This document shows, piece after piece, positions 27,244-36,009 of a DNA stretch of 64,000 bases. Both the position numbers and the translations under genes were made by a program. The notes under the pieces are model-generated. The model did no database searches. It was given only the letters and a program-made list of their open reading frames with translations, and was not told the origin of the DNA. Origin of the DNA: Microvirga pudoricolor (lineage in GTDB: Bacteria; Pseudomonadota; Alphaproteobacteria; Rhizobiales; Beijerinckiaceae). The stretch covers positions 78,709 to 142,708 of the forward strand of contig NZ_JAFEMB010000009.1 in assembly GCF_016892705.1 (NCBI RefSeq). Direction: 5' to 3'. Every line of letters starts with the position of its first letter. Position 1 is the first letter of the stretch.

Positions 27244-28071
27244 TCAGTTCAGTGTTTCAGGATCAGGGCCGACGCGACCGTTCTTATCGTCGAGTTCGGC
27301 GATCAGCGCGATGTCCTCCGGCTCGAGCCTGAAATCGAGGACGTCGAAGTTCTCCCGGATCCGGCCTGGGGTGACGGATTTCGGGATCACGACCAGCCCG
27401 CTGTCCAGGTGCCACCGAAGGATGACCTGAGCGACCGACTTGCCGTATTTGCGCGCCAGCGTGGTCAGGGGGCCGCTGTCGAACAACTGGCCACGACCAA
27501 GCGGGCTCCAGGATTCAGTCAGGATACCGTGCTCCGCGTGGAAATCGCGCAGGGCTTTCTGTTGGAAGCGCGGATGCAGCTCGACCTGGTTGAGCACCGG
27601 CTTTTCTCCGGTCTCGTCGAACAGGCGCTCCAGGTTGGAGATGGTGAAGTTCGACACGCCGATGGATTTTACCCGTCCGTCCTGCTTGAGCTTCTGGAAC
27701 GCGCGCCACGTCTCCACGTAAGCGTCCTTCTGCGGGCAGGGCCAATGGATGAGGTAGAGGTCGATGCTCTCGAGGCCAAGCTTGCGCAGGCTCTCGTCGA
27801 ATGCCCGCAAGGTCTCGTCATAGCCTTGGTCGGCGTTCCAGAGCTTCGTGGTGATGAACAATTCCTCGCGGGGCACGTCCGTTTGCCGGATGGCCGCGCC
27901 GACACCCTCTTCGTTGCCGTAGATGGCGGCCGTGTCGATGGAGCGGTAGCCGACGCGAAGGGCCTCGCTGACGACGGCCGCAGCCTCATCGTTCGGCACT
28001 TGCCACACGCCGAAGCCCAATTGCGGGATGGCTTTGCCATCGTGGAAGGGGAGGGTGGGGGAAGCCATCAT
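27244..28071 (-). CDS. Aldo/keto reductase
   Basis: A 275-residue NADPH-dependent oxidoreductase with a TIM barrel. Counting from the second Met, the catalytic tetrad is complete: Asp45 and Tyr50 (S-I-D-T-A-A-I-Y-G-N-E), Lys75 (I-T-T-K-L-W-N) and His108 (L-I-H-W-P). The coenzyme loop I-P-K-S-V-T-P-G-R-I-R-E-N is near the end. It is close to 2,5-diketo-gluconate reductase-type AKR5 enzymes; the natural substrate is unknown. Two adjacent ATG codons are possible starts (28071 or 28068), with AGGA upstream. It converges with the anti-sigma gene (3 bp apart). Confidence 0.93.
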   Translation of the reverse strand: MMASPTLPFHDGKAIPQLGFGVWQVPNDEAAAVVSEALRVGYRSIDTAAIYGNEEGVGAAIRQTDVPREELFITTKLWNADQGYDETLRAFDESLRKLGLESIDLYLIHWPCPQKDAYVETWRAFQKLKQDGRVKSIGVSNFTISNLERLFDETGEKPVLNQVELHPRFQQKALRDFHAEHGILTESWSPLGRGQLFDSGPLTTLARKYGKSVAQVILRWHLDSGLVVIPKSVTPGRIRENFDVLDFRLEPEDIALIAELDDKNGRVGPDPETLN

Positions 28072-28256
28072 GGGAAGATCCTGTCGCATGGGGGTGCCGG
28101 GAGGCCGGCGAAGGGCGAGCACGGATTTAGGGCCTCGCGGGCCTCTGTCCAACCCTCCGGGGGACATGGGTCTCTCCACTTCCGCGCAGGTCTGCCATGT
28201 CCCGCAAGGGAAAAGCCGGACACGTGGCCCAGCTCCCTGGCGCTGAGACGAACAGC

Positions 28257-29282
28257 CTATTTCGGTGCGGATTTCACCTCGGCGTCCCATTTCTTCAGCA
28301 GGCGGGTCCGCTCCGCCACCGACCCATATTTCGGCGTGTCGTAGCTGATCAGCTTCATCTCGCCGAGCTTCGGCGCGTCGGGCGAAATCGGGGCGCTTTT
28401 GTTGGATGGAATGGAGTAGATCTTGAGGTCGGCGCCCACGAGTTTTTGGGCGTCGGCGGAGAGCGCCCAATCGACGAACTGTTTGGCTCCCTCCGTGTTC
28501 TTGCCGCCTTTCACGATCGACATCGAGCCGGTCTCGTAGCCGGTGCCCTCGCAGGGCGCCACGGTCTTCACGGGCGCCCCTTCGGCGATCATCGTGATCA
28601 TGTCGTGCATGAACGCGATGCCGATGGCGGTTTCTCCCAGGGCCGTCGCCTTCACGGGCGCAGCGCCCGACTTTGTGTATTGGTTGATGTTCTTGTGTAG
28701 GCCCCTCATGTACTCGAACGCCTTGTCCTCACCCATGAGCTGGACCAGCGTCGCGAGGAAAACATAGGCCGTTCCCGACGAGTTCGGATCCGAGACCTGC
28801 ACCTCGTCCCGGTATTTCGGGTCCAGCAGGTCGGCCCAGCATTTCGGTTCCGGCAGGCCCCGGCTCTGGAGAACCTTGGTATTGTACCCAAGACCGAGGG
28901 CGCCGAGGTAGGTACCCGTTGCCTTGTAACCGGACTGCTCGGCGAAGCGCTGAGCCCAATCGTACAGTTCTGGCAGCTTGGGTGACTTGTACTCGACGGT
29001 CAGCCCCTCTTCCGCGGCCTGGATATGGGAATCCCCCGGGCCGCCCCACCACACATCCGCGCGAGGGATCGAGGCCTCGGCACGGATCTGCGCGAGCGTC
29101 TCGCCCGTGCTCTTGCGCACCATGGTGACCTTCTGGCCGGTGGCCTTTTCGAAGGCTGATACGCCTACGCGGCACTGCTCCTCGAGGATCGAGCAATAGA
29201 TCGTCAGCGGTGCCTGGGCCTGCGCTGCGATGGGCAGAGCATGAGCCGCAATCGCGAGCCCCAGAAGCGCAGTCAAGCGCAT
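28257..29282 (-). CDS. ABC transporter periplasmic substrate-binding protein (iron/PotD-like)
   Basis: A 341-residue periplasmic binding protein with a signal peptide (L-T-A-L-L-G-L-A-I-A-A-H-A-L-P-I). The fold pattern L-T-I-Y-C-S-I-L-E-E-Q, F-E-K-A-T-G-Q-K-V, R-A-D-V-W-W-G-G and Y-N-T-K-V-L fits class II binding proteins of the AfuA/FbpA (ferric iron) and 2-aminoethylphosphonate group. No permease or ATPase gene adjoins it, so the partner must lie elsewhere and the ligand is not determined. Confidence 0.88.
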   Translation of the reverse strand: MRLTALLGLAIAAHALPIAAQAQAPLTIYCSILEEQCRVGVSAFEKATGQKVTMVRKSTGETLAQIRAEASIPRADVWWGGPGDSHIQAAEEGLTVEYKSPKLPELYDWAQRFAEQSGYKATGTYLGALGLGYNTKVLQSRGLPEPKCWADLLDPKYRDEVQVSDPNSSGTAYVFLATLVQLMGEDKAFEYMRGLHKNINQYTKSGAAPVKATALGETAIGIAFMHDMITMIAEGAPVKTVAPCEGTGYETGSMSIVKGGKNTEGAKQFVDWALSADAQKLVGADLKIYSIPSNKSAPISPDAPKLGEMKLISYDTPKYGSVAERTRLLKKWDAEVKSAPK

Positions 29283-29461
29283 GGTGTCTTCCTCCCTGGT
29301 GGTAATCCGCCTTCTATCGAAGCGGGATCATATCGGTTGTGAGATCAAGAAGATTAGCCGGCTCCTTGTCAATCCACCTTCCGACCCATGGACGGGTGGC
29401 GGGAACGAAGTCCCGAGAGACCACGTTCCTCAAGCCCGATCATCCCTGGAAGGATTCTCAA

Positions 29462-30541
29462 GTGAGCGCCCCCGAACCCCGTAAGGGCATGCCCGATCCG
29501 ACCTTGAGCGAGTCGGAGTTCCGTGCCCGCTTCTTGAGCCAGTTCCAGGATCCGGCTTTCGAATCCCTGAAGGAGGAGCTGTATCGCATCTCAACAGCGG
29601 CCTGGGATGGGTACAGCCATCATCGCAAGAGCCCTCGCACACGCAAGGCCGGGCCGGGTTTCGCCGATCCCGACTACGACCTCGCCGTCGACTGGATCGC
29701 CGCGCATGAGGCCATTCGAAAAGCCCAGGAGCGACACGAGGACAAGGCCTCTCCCAACAGCGTTCTCCTGATCAATGGATCGGCCCGCAACGAGCATACT
29801 TGTCCGGGCGAGATGTCGAAGAGCTACCGCCTCGTGCAGATCGCCAAGGCTGCTCTGTCCGAACAGGGTGATGTCGAGGTCGAAGTTCTCGACCTTAGCC
29901 GGCTGACGGCTGAATACGGGCGTGAGATCCACCCGTGCAAGTCCTGCTTCTCGACCTCCGCAGCGCTTTGTCATTGGCCGTGTTCCTGCTACCCGAACTA
30001 TTCGCTCGGACAGACTCACGATTGGATGAACGACATCTATCCGCTATGGGTGCGCGCGCACGGCATCATGATCGTGACGCCGGTCAACTGGTACCAGGCC
30101 ACGTCACTGCTGAAGCTCATGATTGACCGCCTCGTGTGCGCCGACGGCGGCAATCCCGACCCGACGAGCACGCAAGGCAAGAAGGCGCAACTCGCAAAAG
30201 AGCTTGAGCTTGCAGGTTGGCCTTACCCGCGGCACCTTTCGGGCCGTCAATTCGCGGTCGTGACACACGGCGATTCTGCTGGCGCCGAATCTCTCAGGCG
30301 CAATCTCGTCGACTGGCTGCAGGATATGGAGCTCGAATCCGCCGGCGACCTGGCGGAGGTTGATCGCTACATCGGTTATTGGAAGCCGTATGCGACGAGC
30401 CACGAGGAACTCGATGCCGACAAGGCCGTGCAGGAAGAGGTCGCCAACGCCGCTCGAACCTTGCGCGAGGCCGTGATCGCCAAGCGGTCCGGTCGCATGA
30501 CATCGGCCGGATCGAATCTCCGCGAGCTTCGCCAGAAATAA
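29462..30541 (+). CDS. NADPH-dependent FMN reductase-like protein with cysteine cluster
   Basis: A 359-residue flavodoxin-fold protein. The FMN phosphate loop is L-L-I-N-G-S-A-R-N-E-H-T-C; further fold elements are V-E-V-L-D-L-S-R-L and the I-V-T-P-V-N-W-Y-Q-A-T-S-L-L-K segment typical of the family. Between them lies C-K-S-C-F-S-T-S-A-A-L-C-H-W-P-C-S-C, a cysteine-rich stretch as in iron-sulfur flavoproteins. About 100 residues N-terminal to the domain have no clear match. The GTG start is preceded by AAGGA; in-frame upstream starts and a downstream ATG at 29489 exist. The electron donor and acceptor are unknown. Confidence 0.8.
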   Translation: MSAPEPRKGMPDPTLSESEFRARFLSQFQDPAFESLKEELYRISTAAWDGYSHHRKSPRTRKAGPGFADPDYDLAVDWIAAHEAIRKAQERHEDKASPNSVLLINGSARNEHTCPGEMSKSYRLVQIAKAALSEQGDVEVEVLDLSRLTAEYGREIHPCKSCFSTSAALCHWPCSCYPNYSLGQTHDWMNDIYPLWVRAHGIMIVTPVNWYQATSLLKLMIDRLVCADGGNPDPTSTQGKKAQLAKELELAGWPYPRHLSGRQFAVVTHGDSAGAESLRRNLVDWLQDMELESAGDLAEVDRYIGYWKPYATSHEELDADKAVQEEVANAARTLREAVIAKRSGRMTSAGSNLRELRQK

Positions 30542-30543
30542 AT

Positions 30544-30565
30544 AGGCCGGGCACCGACCCGGCCT
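30544..30565. terminator. Bidirectional terminator between flavoprotein gene and metQ
   Basis: An 8-bp perfect stem, AGGCCGGG (30544-30551) with CCCGGCCT (30558-30565), and a 6-nt loop, between two convergent genes. Confidence 0.75.
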
Positions 30566-30587
30566 GTTCGTTCTCCACTAGGAGAAC

Positions 30588-31373
30588 TTACCAGCTCGTG
30601 AGGACCGCGCCCTTGAACTTCTCATCCACGAACTTCTTCACCTCGGGCGTGTGATAGGCCTCGACGAAGGTCTTGACCCACGGCTTGTCCTTATCCTCGG
30701 CGCGCACCGCGATAATGTTCACGTAGGGACCTTTGGGATTCTCGCGTGTGAGGGCGTCCTTGACAGGATCGAGGCCGGCCTGGGTGGCATAGTTGGTGTT
30801 GATGATCGCAGCGTCCACGTCGTCCAGCACGCGAGGCGCCTGGGCAGCATCGATTTCGGTGATCTTGATCTTCTTCGGGTTATCGGTGATGTCGAGAACG
30901 GTCGGCTTGAAGCCCACGCCGTCCTTCAGCTTGAGGACGCCTTTGTCCTGCAGGAGCAGGAGCGCGCGGCCGCCATTCGTCGGATCGTTCGGAATCGCGA
31001 TATTCGCGCCGGCGGGCAGTGCTTCGAAGCTCTTGACCTTCTTCGAATAGATCCCGATCGGGAAGTTGACGGTCTCGGCCACCTTCTCGATCTTGAACTT
31101 CCGGTCGGCCTTCTGGTTGTCGAGATATGGCGTATGCTGGAAGGAATTGGCCTCGAGCTCGCCGTCGGCCAGAGCCGTGTTCGGCACGACGTAATCGGAA
31201 AACTCGATAATCTTGATATCGAGGCCTTTCTGGGCCGCGATCGGCTTGACCGCTTCGAGGATCTGCGCGTGAGGCCCGGGTGTCACGCCAACGCGGATCG
31301 TCTGCGTCTGAGCGAGTGCCGGCAGGGACGCCAACGATAGGACGGCCGCGACGGTAAGCTTTTTCAACGACAT
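30588..31373 (-). CDS. metQ: Methionine ABC transporter substrate-binding protein MetQ
   Basis: A 261-residue NlpA-family binding protein for D/L-methionine. A signal peptide (L-T-V-A-A-V-L-S-L-A-S-L-P-A-L-A-Q) without lipobox cysteine suggests a soluble rather than lipid-anchored form. Family motifs are I-R-V-G-V-T-P-G-P-H-A-Q-I-L, A-N-S-F-Q-H-T-P-Y-L, I-A-I-P-N-D-P-T-N-G-G-R-A-L and A-A-I-I-N-T-N-Y-A. It is last in metN-metI-metQ, 26 bp after metI. Paralogues can carry other sulfur compounds, so the exact ligand is an inference. Confidence 0.93.
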   Translation of the reverse strand: MSLKKLTVAAVLSLASLPALAQTQTIRVGVTPGPHAQILEAVKPIAAQKGLDIKIIEFSDYVVPNTALADGELEANSFQHTPYLDNQKADRKFKIEKVAETVNFPIGIYSKKVKSFEALPAGANIAIPNDPTNGGRALLLLQDKGVLKLKDGVGFKPTVLDITDNPKKIKITEIDAAQAPRVLDDVDAAIINTNYATQAGLDPVKDALTRENPKGPYVNIIAVRAEDKDKPWVKTFVEAYHTPEVKKFVDEKFKGAVLTSW

Positions 31374-31399
31374 GAGCTACTCCTTGAAATGAACCTGAC

Positions 31400-32065
31400 T
31401 TAGGCGTGACGGATGCGCTTGTTGAGATGACGGGCCAACCGGTCGCCGACGCTCTGAACAAGCTGCACCAGAACGATGAGGACGACGACGACGGCGAGCA
31501 TCATCTCTGGCATGAAGCGCTGGTAACCGTACCGGATGCCGAGATCGCCAAGACCGCCTCCGCCGACTGCGCCCACCATCGCCGAGAAACCGATGAGCGA
31601 CACCACGGCCAGGGTCAGGCCGAGCACGATGCCGGGAAGTGCTTCGGGAATGAGAACTTTCGTGACGATCTGGAGCGGACTTGCACCGAAGGCCCGTGCG
31701 GCTTCGATCAAGCCTTGATCGACCTCGCGAATCGCGGCCTCGATGAGACGCGCGATGAACGGGATTGCCGCGATGGTGAGCGGCACGATGGCCGCGTTGG
31801 TGCCGATCGATGTGCCGGCGATCAGGCGCGTGAACGGGATGATGGCCACGACTAGGATGATGAACGGCGTCGAACGGGTCGCGTTGACGATCACGCCAAG
31901 GACCCGGTTCACCCAGGGGGCCGCATACAGTTCGCCCTTGCCGCTGGTGGCCAGGTAAACGCCCAGCGGCAGGCCGAAGAGCGTTGCGATTCCGGCCGAG
32001 ATCGCAACCATCAGAAGGGTCTCGCCGGTGGCGCCGGCGATCAGGCGGATCATCTCAGGCGACAT
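31400..32065 (-). CDS. metI: Methionine ABC transporter permease MetI
   Basis: A 221-residue permease with about five transmembrane helices. The coupling EAA motif region reads E-A-A-R-A-F-G-A-S-P-L-Q-I-V-T-K-V-L-I-P-E-A, and the segment I-G-F-S-A-M-V-G-A-V-G-G-G-G-L-G-D-L-G-I-R-Y-G-Y is diagnostic for MetI. Its start overlaps the end of metN by 11 bp, so translation is probably coupled. Confidence 0.95.
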   Translation of the reverse strand: MSPEMIRLIAGATGETLLMVAISAGIATLFGLPLGVYLATSGKGELYAAPWVNRVLGVIVNATRSTPFIILVVAIIPFTRLIAGTSIGTNAAIVPLTIAAIPFIARLIEAAIREVDQGLIEAARAFGASPLQIVTKVLIPEALPGIVLGLTLAVVSLIGFSAMVGAVGGGGLGDLGIRYGYQRFMPEMMLAVVVVLIVLVQLVQSVGDRLARHLNKRIRHA

Positions 32066-33149
32066 GGCCGATCACCTCCGTGTCGAGCCCGCGGGCTTCG
32101 AGAAAGCCAAGAGTTGCTTCGAGGGCGTGTTCTGCGATCCCAACCACCAAGGTGCCGCATGGGCGGCCGGCGATCTCGTCGACGGAGCCCGCCAGAATAT
32201 TGGCTTCGACGTTGAGGTCGCGGGCGAGGCGCGCCAGGACGGGGTCCGTGGCATGGGGGCCGCGAAAGCCGATCCGGACGACGGCCTGCCCACCGGAAAC
32301 CGGCGAGTCCAGAAGCCGGTTCGCCACATAGAGCGGTAGCGCGCGACCGGCTTCGTCCGCCAGAAAGGATCGCGTGATGTCGTGTTGCGGGCGCGTAAAA
32401 ACGTCGAAAACATCGCCCTGCTCGACAATGCGTCCTGCCTCGATCACGGCGACTTCCTTCGCAATCGAGCGGATGACCGCCATTTCATGGGTAATCAGCA
32501 GGATGGTCAGTCCGAGCTCGCGATTGATGCGCGTGAGCAGGTCAAGGATCGAGCGGGTCGTTTCAGGGTCAAGGGCCGATGTCGCTTCGTCCGAGAGGAG
32601 AACCTTGGGCGAGGTCGCAAGGGCTCGTGCGATGCCGACGCGCTGCTTCTGGCCGCCCGACAGTTCGGACGGATAACGGTCCTTCTTGTCCGACAGGCCC
32701 ACGAGATCGAGCAACTCGGCAACGCGCTTCACAATCGCAGCTCGATCGAAGCCCGCAACCTCCAGAGGGAGGGCGATATTGTCGCCGGCGGTGCGGGAGG
32801 ACAGCAGGTTGAAGTGTTGAAAGATCATGCCGATCGAGCGGCGGGCATGACGCAGGGCCGTTTCCGGCAGCGCCGCAATGTCCGATCCGTCCACGATCAC
32901 CCGGCCCGAGCTTGGACGATCCAATCCGTTGACGAGACGGATCAGTGTCGACTTGCCCGCGCCCGAGCGCCCGATGACACCCAAGACCGAGCCTTGAGGC
33001 ACTGACAAATCGATACTTTCGAGAGCGGTGACGGGCTCGCCATGACGGCCCGGATAGACCTTGGACACGCCTTCCAGGCGCACGATGGATTCCACGGGCG
33101 CGAGGCGTTGGAACGATTGATCGCCGAGATATCCCAAGGGAGCGTTCAT
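32055..33149 (-). CDS. metN: Methionine ABC transporter ATPase MetN
   Basis: A 364-residue ATPase: Walker A G-R-S-G-A-G-K-S-T, Q-loop F-Q-H-F-N-L-L, signature L-S-G-G-Q-K-Q-R-V, Walker B V-L-L-S-D-E-A-T-S-A-L-D. The last ~90 residues form the C-terminal NIL domain that binds methionine and inhibits transport when the amino acid is plentiful. It is the first gene of metNIQ. The ribosome site is weak. An inverted repeat lies about 50-70 bp upstream. Confidence 0.95.
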   Translation of the reverse strand: MNAPLGYLGDQSFQRLAPVESIVRLEGVSKVYPGRHGEPVTALESIDLSVPQGSVLGVIGRSGAGKSTLIRLVNGLDRPSSGRVIVDGSDIAALPETALRHARRSIGMIFQHFNLLSSRTAGDNIALPLEVAGFDRAAIVKRVAELLDLVGLSDKKDRYPSELSGGQKQRVGIARALATSPKVLLSDEATSALDPETTRSILDLLTRINRELGLTILLITHEMAVIRSIAKEVAVIEAGRIVEQGDVFDVFTRPQHDITRSFLADEAGRALPLYVANRLLDSPVSGGQAVVRIGFRGPHATDPVLARLARDLNVEANILAGSVDEIAGRPCGTLVVGIAEHALEATLGFLEARGLDTEVIGHVA

Positions 33150-33201
33150 AACGGTCTCATGTTGCAGTTGCGAACAAATGCGCCATTTCGTTCCTCATGT
33201 C

Positions 33202-33217
33202 AACGGATTTGTCCGTT
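33202..33217. promoter_or_regulatory. Perfect inverted repeat upstream of metNIQ
   Basis: AACGGATTTGTCCGTT: 6-bp arms AACGGA/TCCGTT with a 4-bp spacer, 53-68 bp before metN in an AT-rich stretch. It could be an operator or a promoter-proximal hairpin. I see no SAM riboswitch fold here. Confidence 0.4.
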
Positions 33218-33408
33218 ATAAAGAATATTCTGTTTTGTGGAACGATTTCTGGCTTCAGATTGGGCTGAATAGAAGTTTGCTCGAGGCAACGTGTCCGAAT
33301 TGTAATGGGTCAGATAGGTCCTCGACCGCAAAAGCGCCATATGCTCGGTTGATCGGCTCGTGCTCCTCCGCTTAAACGGATCCTTCGCTACCTTTAAGGA
33401 ATGTCTTC

Positions 33409-35505
33409 ATGATCAAGGCCGGCATCGTGGCCGCTGTGGCGGGACTGGCGCTCTTCGGGTTGCGGTGGGGAGAGACGCTTCCGTTTTCGATCCTGCTGCC
33501 CTTTTCGCTGTTGGGCCTGAGCCTGGCGCTGGTGCTGTCCCGGTCCATGCCCCGGTTCCTCCAGGTCTTCGTTTTCATGCTGGCCATGGTGGAGTTCATC
33601 TTCGCGGCCCTGCTGGTGGCGGATGCGACGGGGGGGATCACGGGAGACCTGAAGGGCTACGTGCCCCCGGTCTCGATGGCGGTGGGCGCCACGATCTTCG
33701 CCTTCGTGATCTACGGGGTGTCCCGCATTCCGGTGATCCAGGCGATCATGCGCATCGCCGACCGGTATTTCACGTCCAAGGCCCCGAGCGAGATCCGCCT
33801 GCCCCTGATCGGGCCGGTGCGGGCCTCCGAGGGCCTGATCGGCACGGCGCTGCTGGGCTTCCTCATCGCGATCAACCTGGGCCAGGTGGCGCTGAACGTG
33901 CGCCTGAACTTCTTCGGCCGCGACATGTTCAACGCGCTTCAGGAGAAGGACGCGGGCGCGTTCTGGTACCAGCTCTTCTGGATTTTCGTGCCGCTGGCCA
34001 CGGTGTTCATCTCCATCGCGCTGGTGGAGATCGTCTCGCAATACGTGCTGCGGATCCGCTGGCGCTCGTACCTGAACGGCCTGTACGTCCACGAATGGCT
34101 CAAGGATGGCACCCATTACCGGATGCAGCTCGTGGGGCGCGAGGCGGACAACCCGGACCAGCGCATCGCCGACGACCTGCGCAGCTACATCGACCAGACC
34201 TACACCCTTTCCATCGGATTGATGAACCAGTCCGCCACCCTGGTGTCCTTCATCGCGATCCTGTGGTCCCTGTCGGCGGGCTTCACCCTGCCGGGCTCCG
34301 AGACCCCGGTGCCGGGCTTGCTGGTCTGGGTGTGTATCGCCTATGCGGCGCTCGGCACCTGGCTCACCCACGTGATCGGCCGGCCCCTGATCCGCCTGTA
34401 TTTCCAGCAGGAGCGGGTCGAGGCGGATTATCGCTTCTCCCTGGCGCGCCTGCGCGAATACACCGAGCAGGTGGCCCTGCTCGACGGCGAGAAGGCCGAG
34501 GAGCAGGCTCTCAGGGGCCGGTTCGACATGATCGTGCGCAACTTCATGCAAATCGTGAGCCGGGTCATGCGGCTCCAGGTGTTCCAGTCGAGCTATTTCC
34601 AGGCCAACGTGGTGGTGCCCTACATCCTGACGGCGCCGTACTACTTCATCGGCAAGATCACGCTCGGCCAGATGCAGCAGACCGTGGGGGCGTTCTCCAG
34701 CGTCCAGGGGGCGCTCGACTTCTTCATCACGTCCTACGCGACCATCGCCAACTACAAGGCCGTGGTGGACCGGCTCATCACCTTCGAGTCGGCCATCGAA
34801 TCGGTGCGCCAGGGCGCGCAGGCCGGGGACCACGTGGCGCTGACGCCGGGCCGGAACCGGGACCTGTCCGTGGAGGGCGTCCAGGTGGCGCTGCCGGACG
34901 GGCGGGTGCTCATGCGGGCCGACGGCGTGAGCTTTCGCAAGGGTGAGGCGACCCTGCTCACGGGCCCGTCGGGGTCCGGCAAATCCACGCTGTTCCGGGC
35001 GATTTCCGGCATTTGGCCCTTCGGGAAAGGCCGGATTCACGTGCCGGACGGCCAGACCATGATGCTCCTGCCCCAGAGGCCCTACATCCCCATGGGGTCC
35101 TTGCGGGCGGCGGTCACCTATCCGGGCGAGAAGGGCCAGTACCCGGACGCCGCCATCGCCGAGGCCCTGCGCGCCGCCAAGCTGCCGGCGCTCGCCGACC
35201 GGCTCGACGAGGAGCGGGCCTGGGCCCAGACCCTGTCGCTCGGCGAGCAGCAGCGGGTGGCGGTGGCCCGGGCGCTCTTGGCCAAGCCCGACTGGCTCCT
35301 GCTGGACGAGGCCACGGCGGCCCTCGACGAGCCGACCGAGGCGGAAATCTACAAGGTTCTCAAGGACAAGCTGCCCGACACCACCGTGGTGTCCATCGGC
35401 CACCGCTCGACGCTGACGGCCTTCCACGACCGGCAGGTCGACATGCAGAAGGGCGAGGACGGCCTGTTCGCCCCGATGGACAAGCCCCGGGCCGTGCCGG
35501 CCTGA
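33409..35505 (+). CDS. SbmA/BacA-type ABC transporter (fused membrane and ATPase domains)
   Basis: A 698-residue protein. About six transmembrane segments, beginning with an extra N-terminal pair (A-A-V-A-G-L-A-L-F-G-L-R-W), form an ABC_membrane_2/SbmA-BacA domain: L-N-F-F-G-R-D-M-F-N-A-L-Q is the family signature. The C-terminal nucleotide-binding domain has Walker A G-P-S-G-S-G-K-S-T, signature L-S-L-G-E-Q-Q-R-V-A-V-A-R and Walker B W-L-L-L-D-E-A-T-A-A-L-D. In rhizobia, BacA-related proteins affect very-long-chain fatty acids and peptide uptake; this fused form (YddA/BclA-like) may act similarly. AAGGA precedes the ATG. Confidence 0.93.
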   Translation: MIKAGIVAAVAGLALFGLRWGETLPFSILLPFSLLGLSLALVLSRSMPRFLQVFVFMLAMVEFIFAALLVADATGGITGDLKGYVPPVSMAVGATIFAFVIYGVSRIPVIQAIMRIADRYFTSKAPSEIRLPLIGPVRASEGLIGTALLGFLIAINLGQVALNVRLNFFGRDMFNALQEKDAGAFWYQLFWIFVPLATVFISIALVEIVSQYVLRIRWRSYLNGLYVHEWLKDGTHYRMQLVGREADNPDQRIADDLRSYIDQTYTLSIGLMNQSATLVSFIAILWSLSAGFTLPGSETPVPGLLVWVCIAYAALGTWLTHVIGRPLIRLYFQQERVEADYRFSLARLREYTEQVALLDGEKAEEQALRGRFDMIVRNFMQIVSRVMRLQVFQSSYFQANVVVPYILTAPYYFIGKITLGQMQQTVGAFSSVQGALDFFITSYATIANYKAVVDRLITFESAIESVRQGAQAGDHVALTPGRNRDLSVEGVQVALPDGRVLMRADGVSFRKGEATLLTGPSGSGKSTLFRAISGIWPFGKGRIHVPDGQTMMLLPQRPYIPMGSLRAAVTYPGEKGQYPDAAIAEALRAAKLPALADRLDEERAWAQTLSLGEQQRVAVARALLAKPDWLLLDEATAALDEPTEAEIYKVLKDKLPDTTVVSIGHRSTLTAFHDRQVDMQKGEDGLFAPMDKPRAVPA

Positions 35506-35518
35506 CGGACGGCGCGGG

Positions 35519-35537
35519 GCCGGGACCCTCTCCCGGC
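35519..35537 (+). terminator. Hairpin after the SbmA/BacA-type transporter gene
   Basis: GCCGGGA (35519-35525) and TCCCGGC (35531-35537) enclose a 5-nt loop, 14 bp after the stop codon. There is no strong T run, so activity is uncertain. Confidence 0.5.
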
Positions 35538-36009
35538 TTCCCCTATTTCCCCCGGGCGTGCGAAAAGGGTGCTCGCCAACCTCCGTTTCGCGCGCAAGAA
35601 CCGTAACGGGAGACTTGCGACCCGTCCCCGGCGCGGCCGGGGGAAAGCCGCACGAAAAGTCCGAAAAAGCCCCTGTATTCAAACACCTGGGCCCGCGTTC
35701 GTTAAAACGTCCGCGCAACGCGTTGCACCGTGTTGCACGCCGTTTCACCCCCTCGAAACGGGGAGGAGCCCGGCTGCGGCGCCCGCGTCATGGTGCAGTG
35801 CGGGAGGCGGCCGCGCAGTCGCCCCGGGACAGTCTCCGGCTGCCCGCGCCAGGCCCGTGAAATTCCATCTTCCCAAACGTCACGCTTCGGATAATCTCAC
35901 GGCCAATCGCCAATCCAGAAAAGTCCGTCTCGCATCAACAGGTCGTGGTCCACCGGAGGCCCTGCGCCGCCGCGTGGGGAGCGCGTTCGCGCGCCAGGGA
36001 GGATGAACG
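35538..36009. other. Gene-free stretch before the GH16-RTX gene
   Basis: About 470 bp of GC-rich DNA with short overlapping frames on both strands, none with a family-like sequence. It should hold the promoter of the GH16-RTX gene, but I recognise no consensus. GGGAGG at its right end is the ribosome site of that gene. Confidence 0.5.

Noticed and set aside
33150..33408. SAM riboswitch upstream of metNIQ
   Set aside because: Only a short inverted repeat is visible; none of the conserved cores or helices of the SAM-I or SAM-II classes was recognised.
33394..35748. A 784-codon open frame on the minus strand
   Set aside because: Antisense to the SbmA/BacA-type transporter, which has intact motifs; no family-like sequence in the antisense frame.
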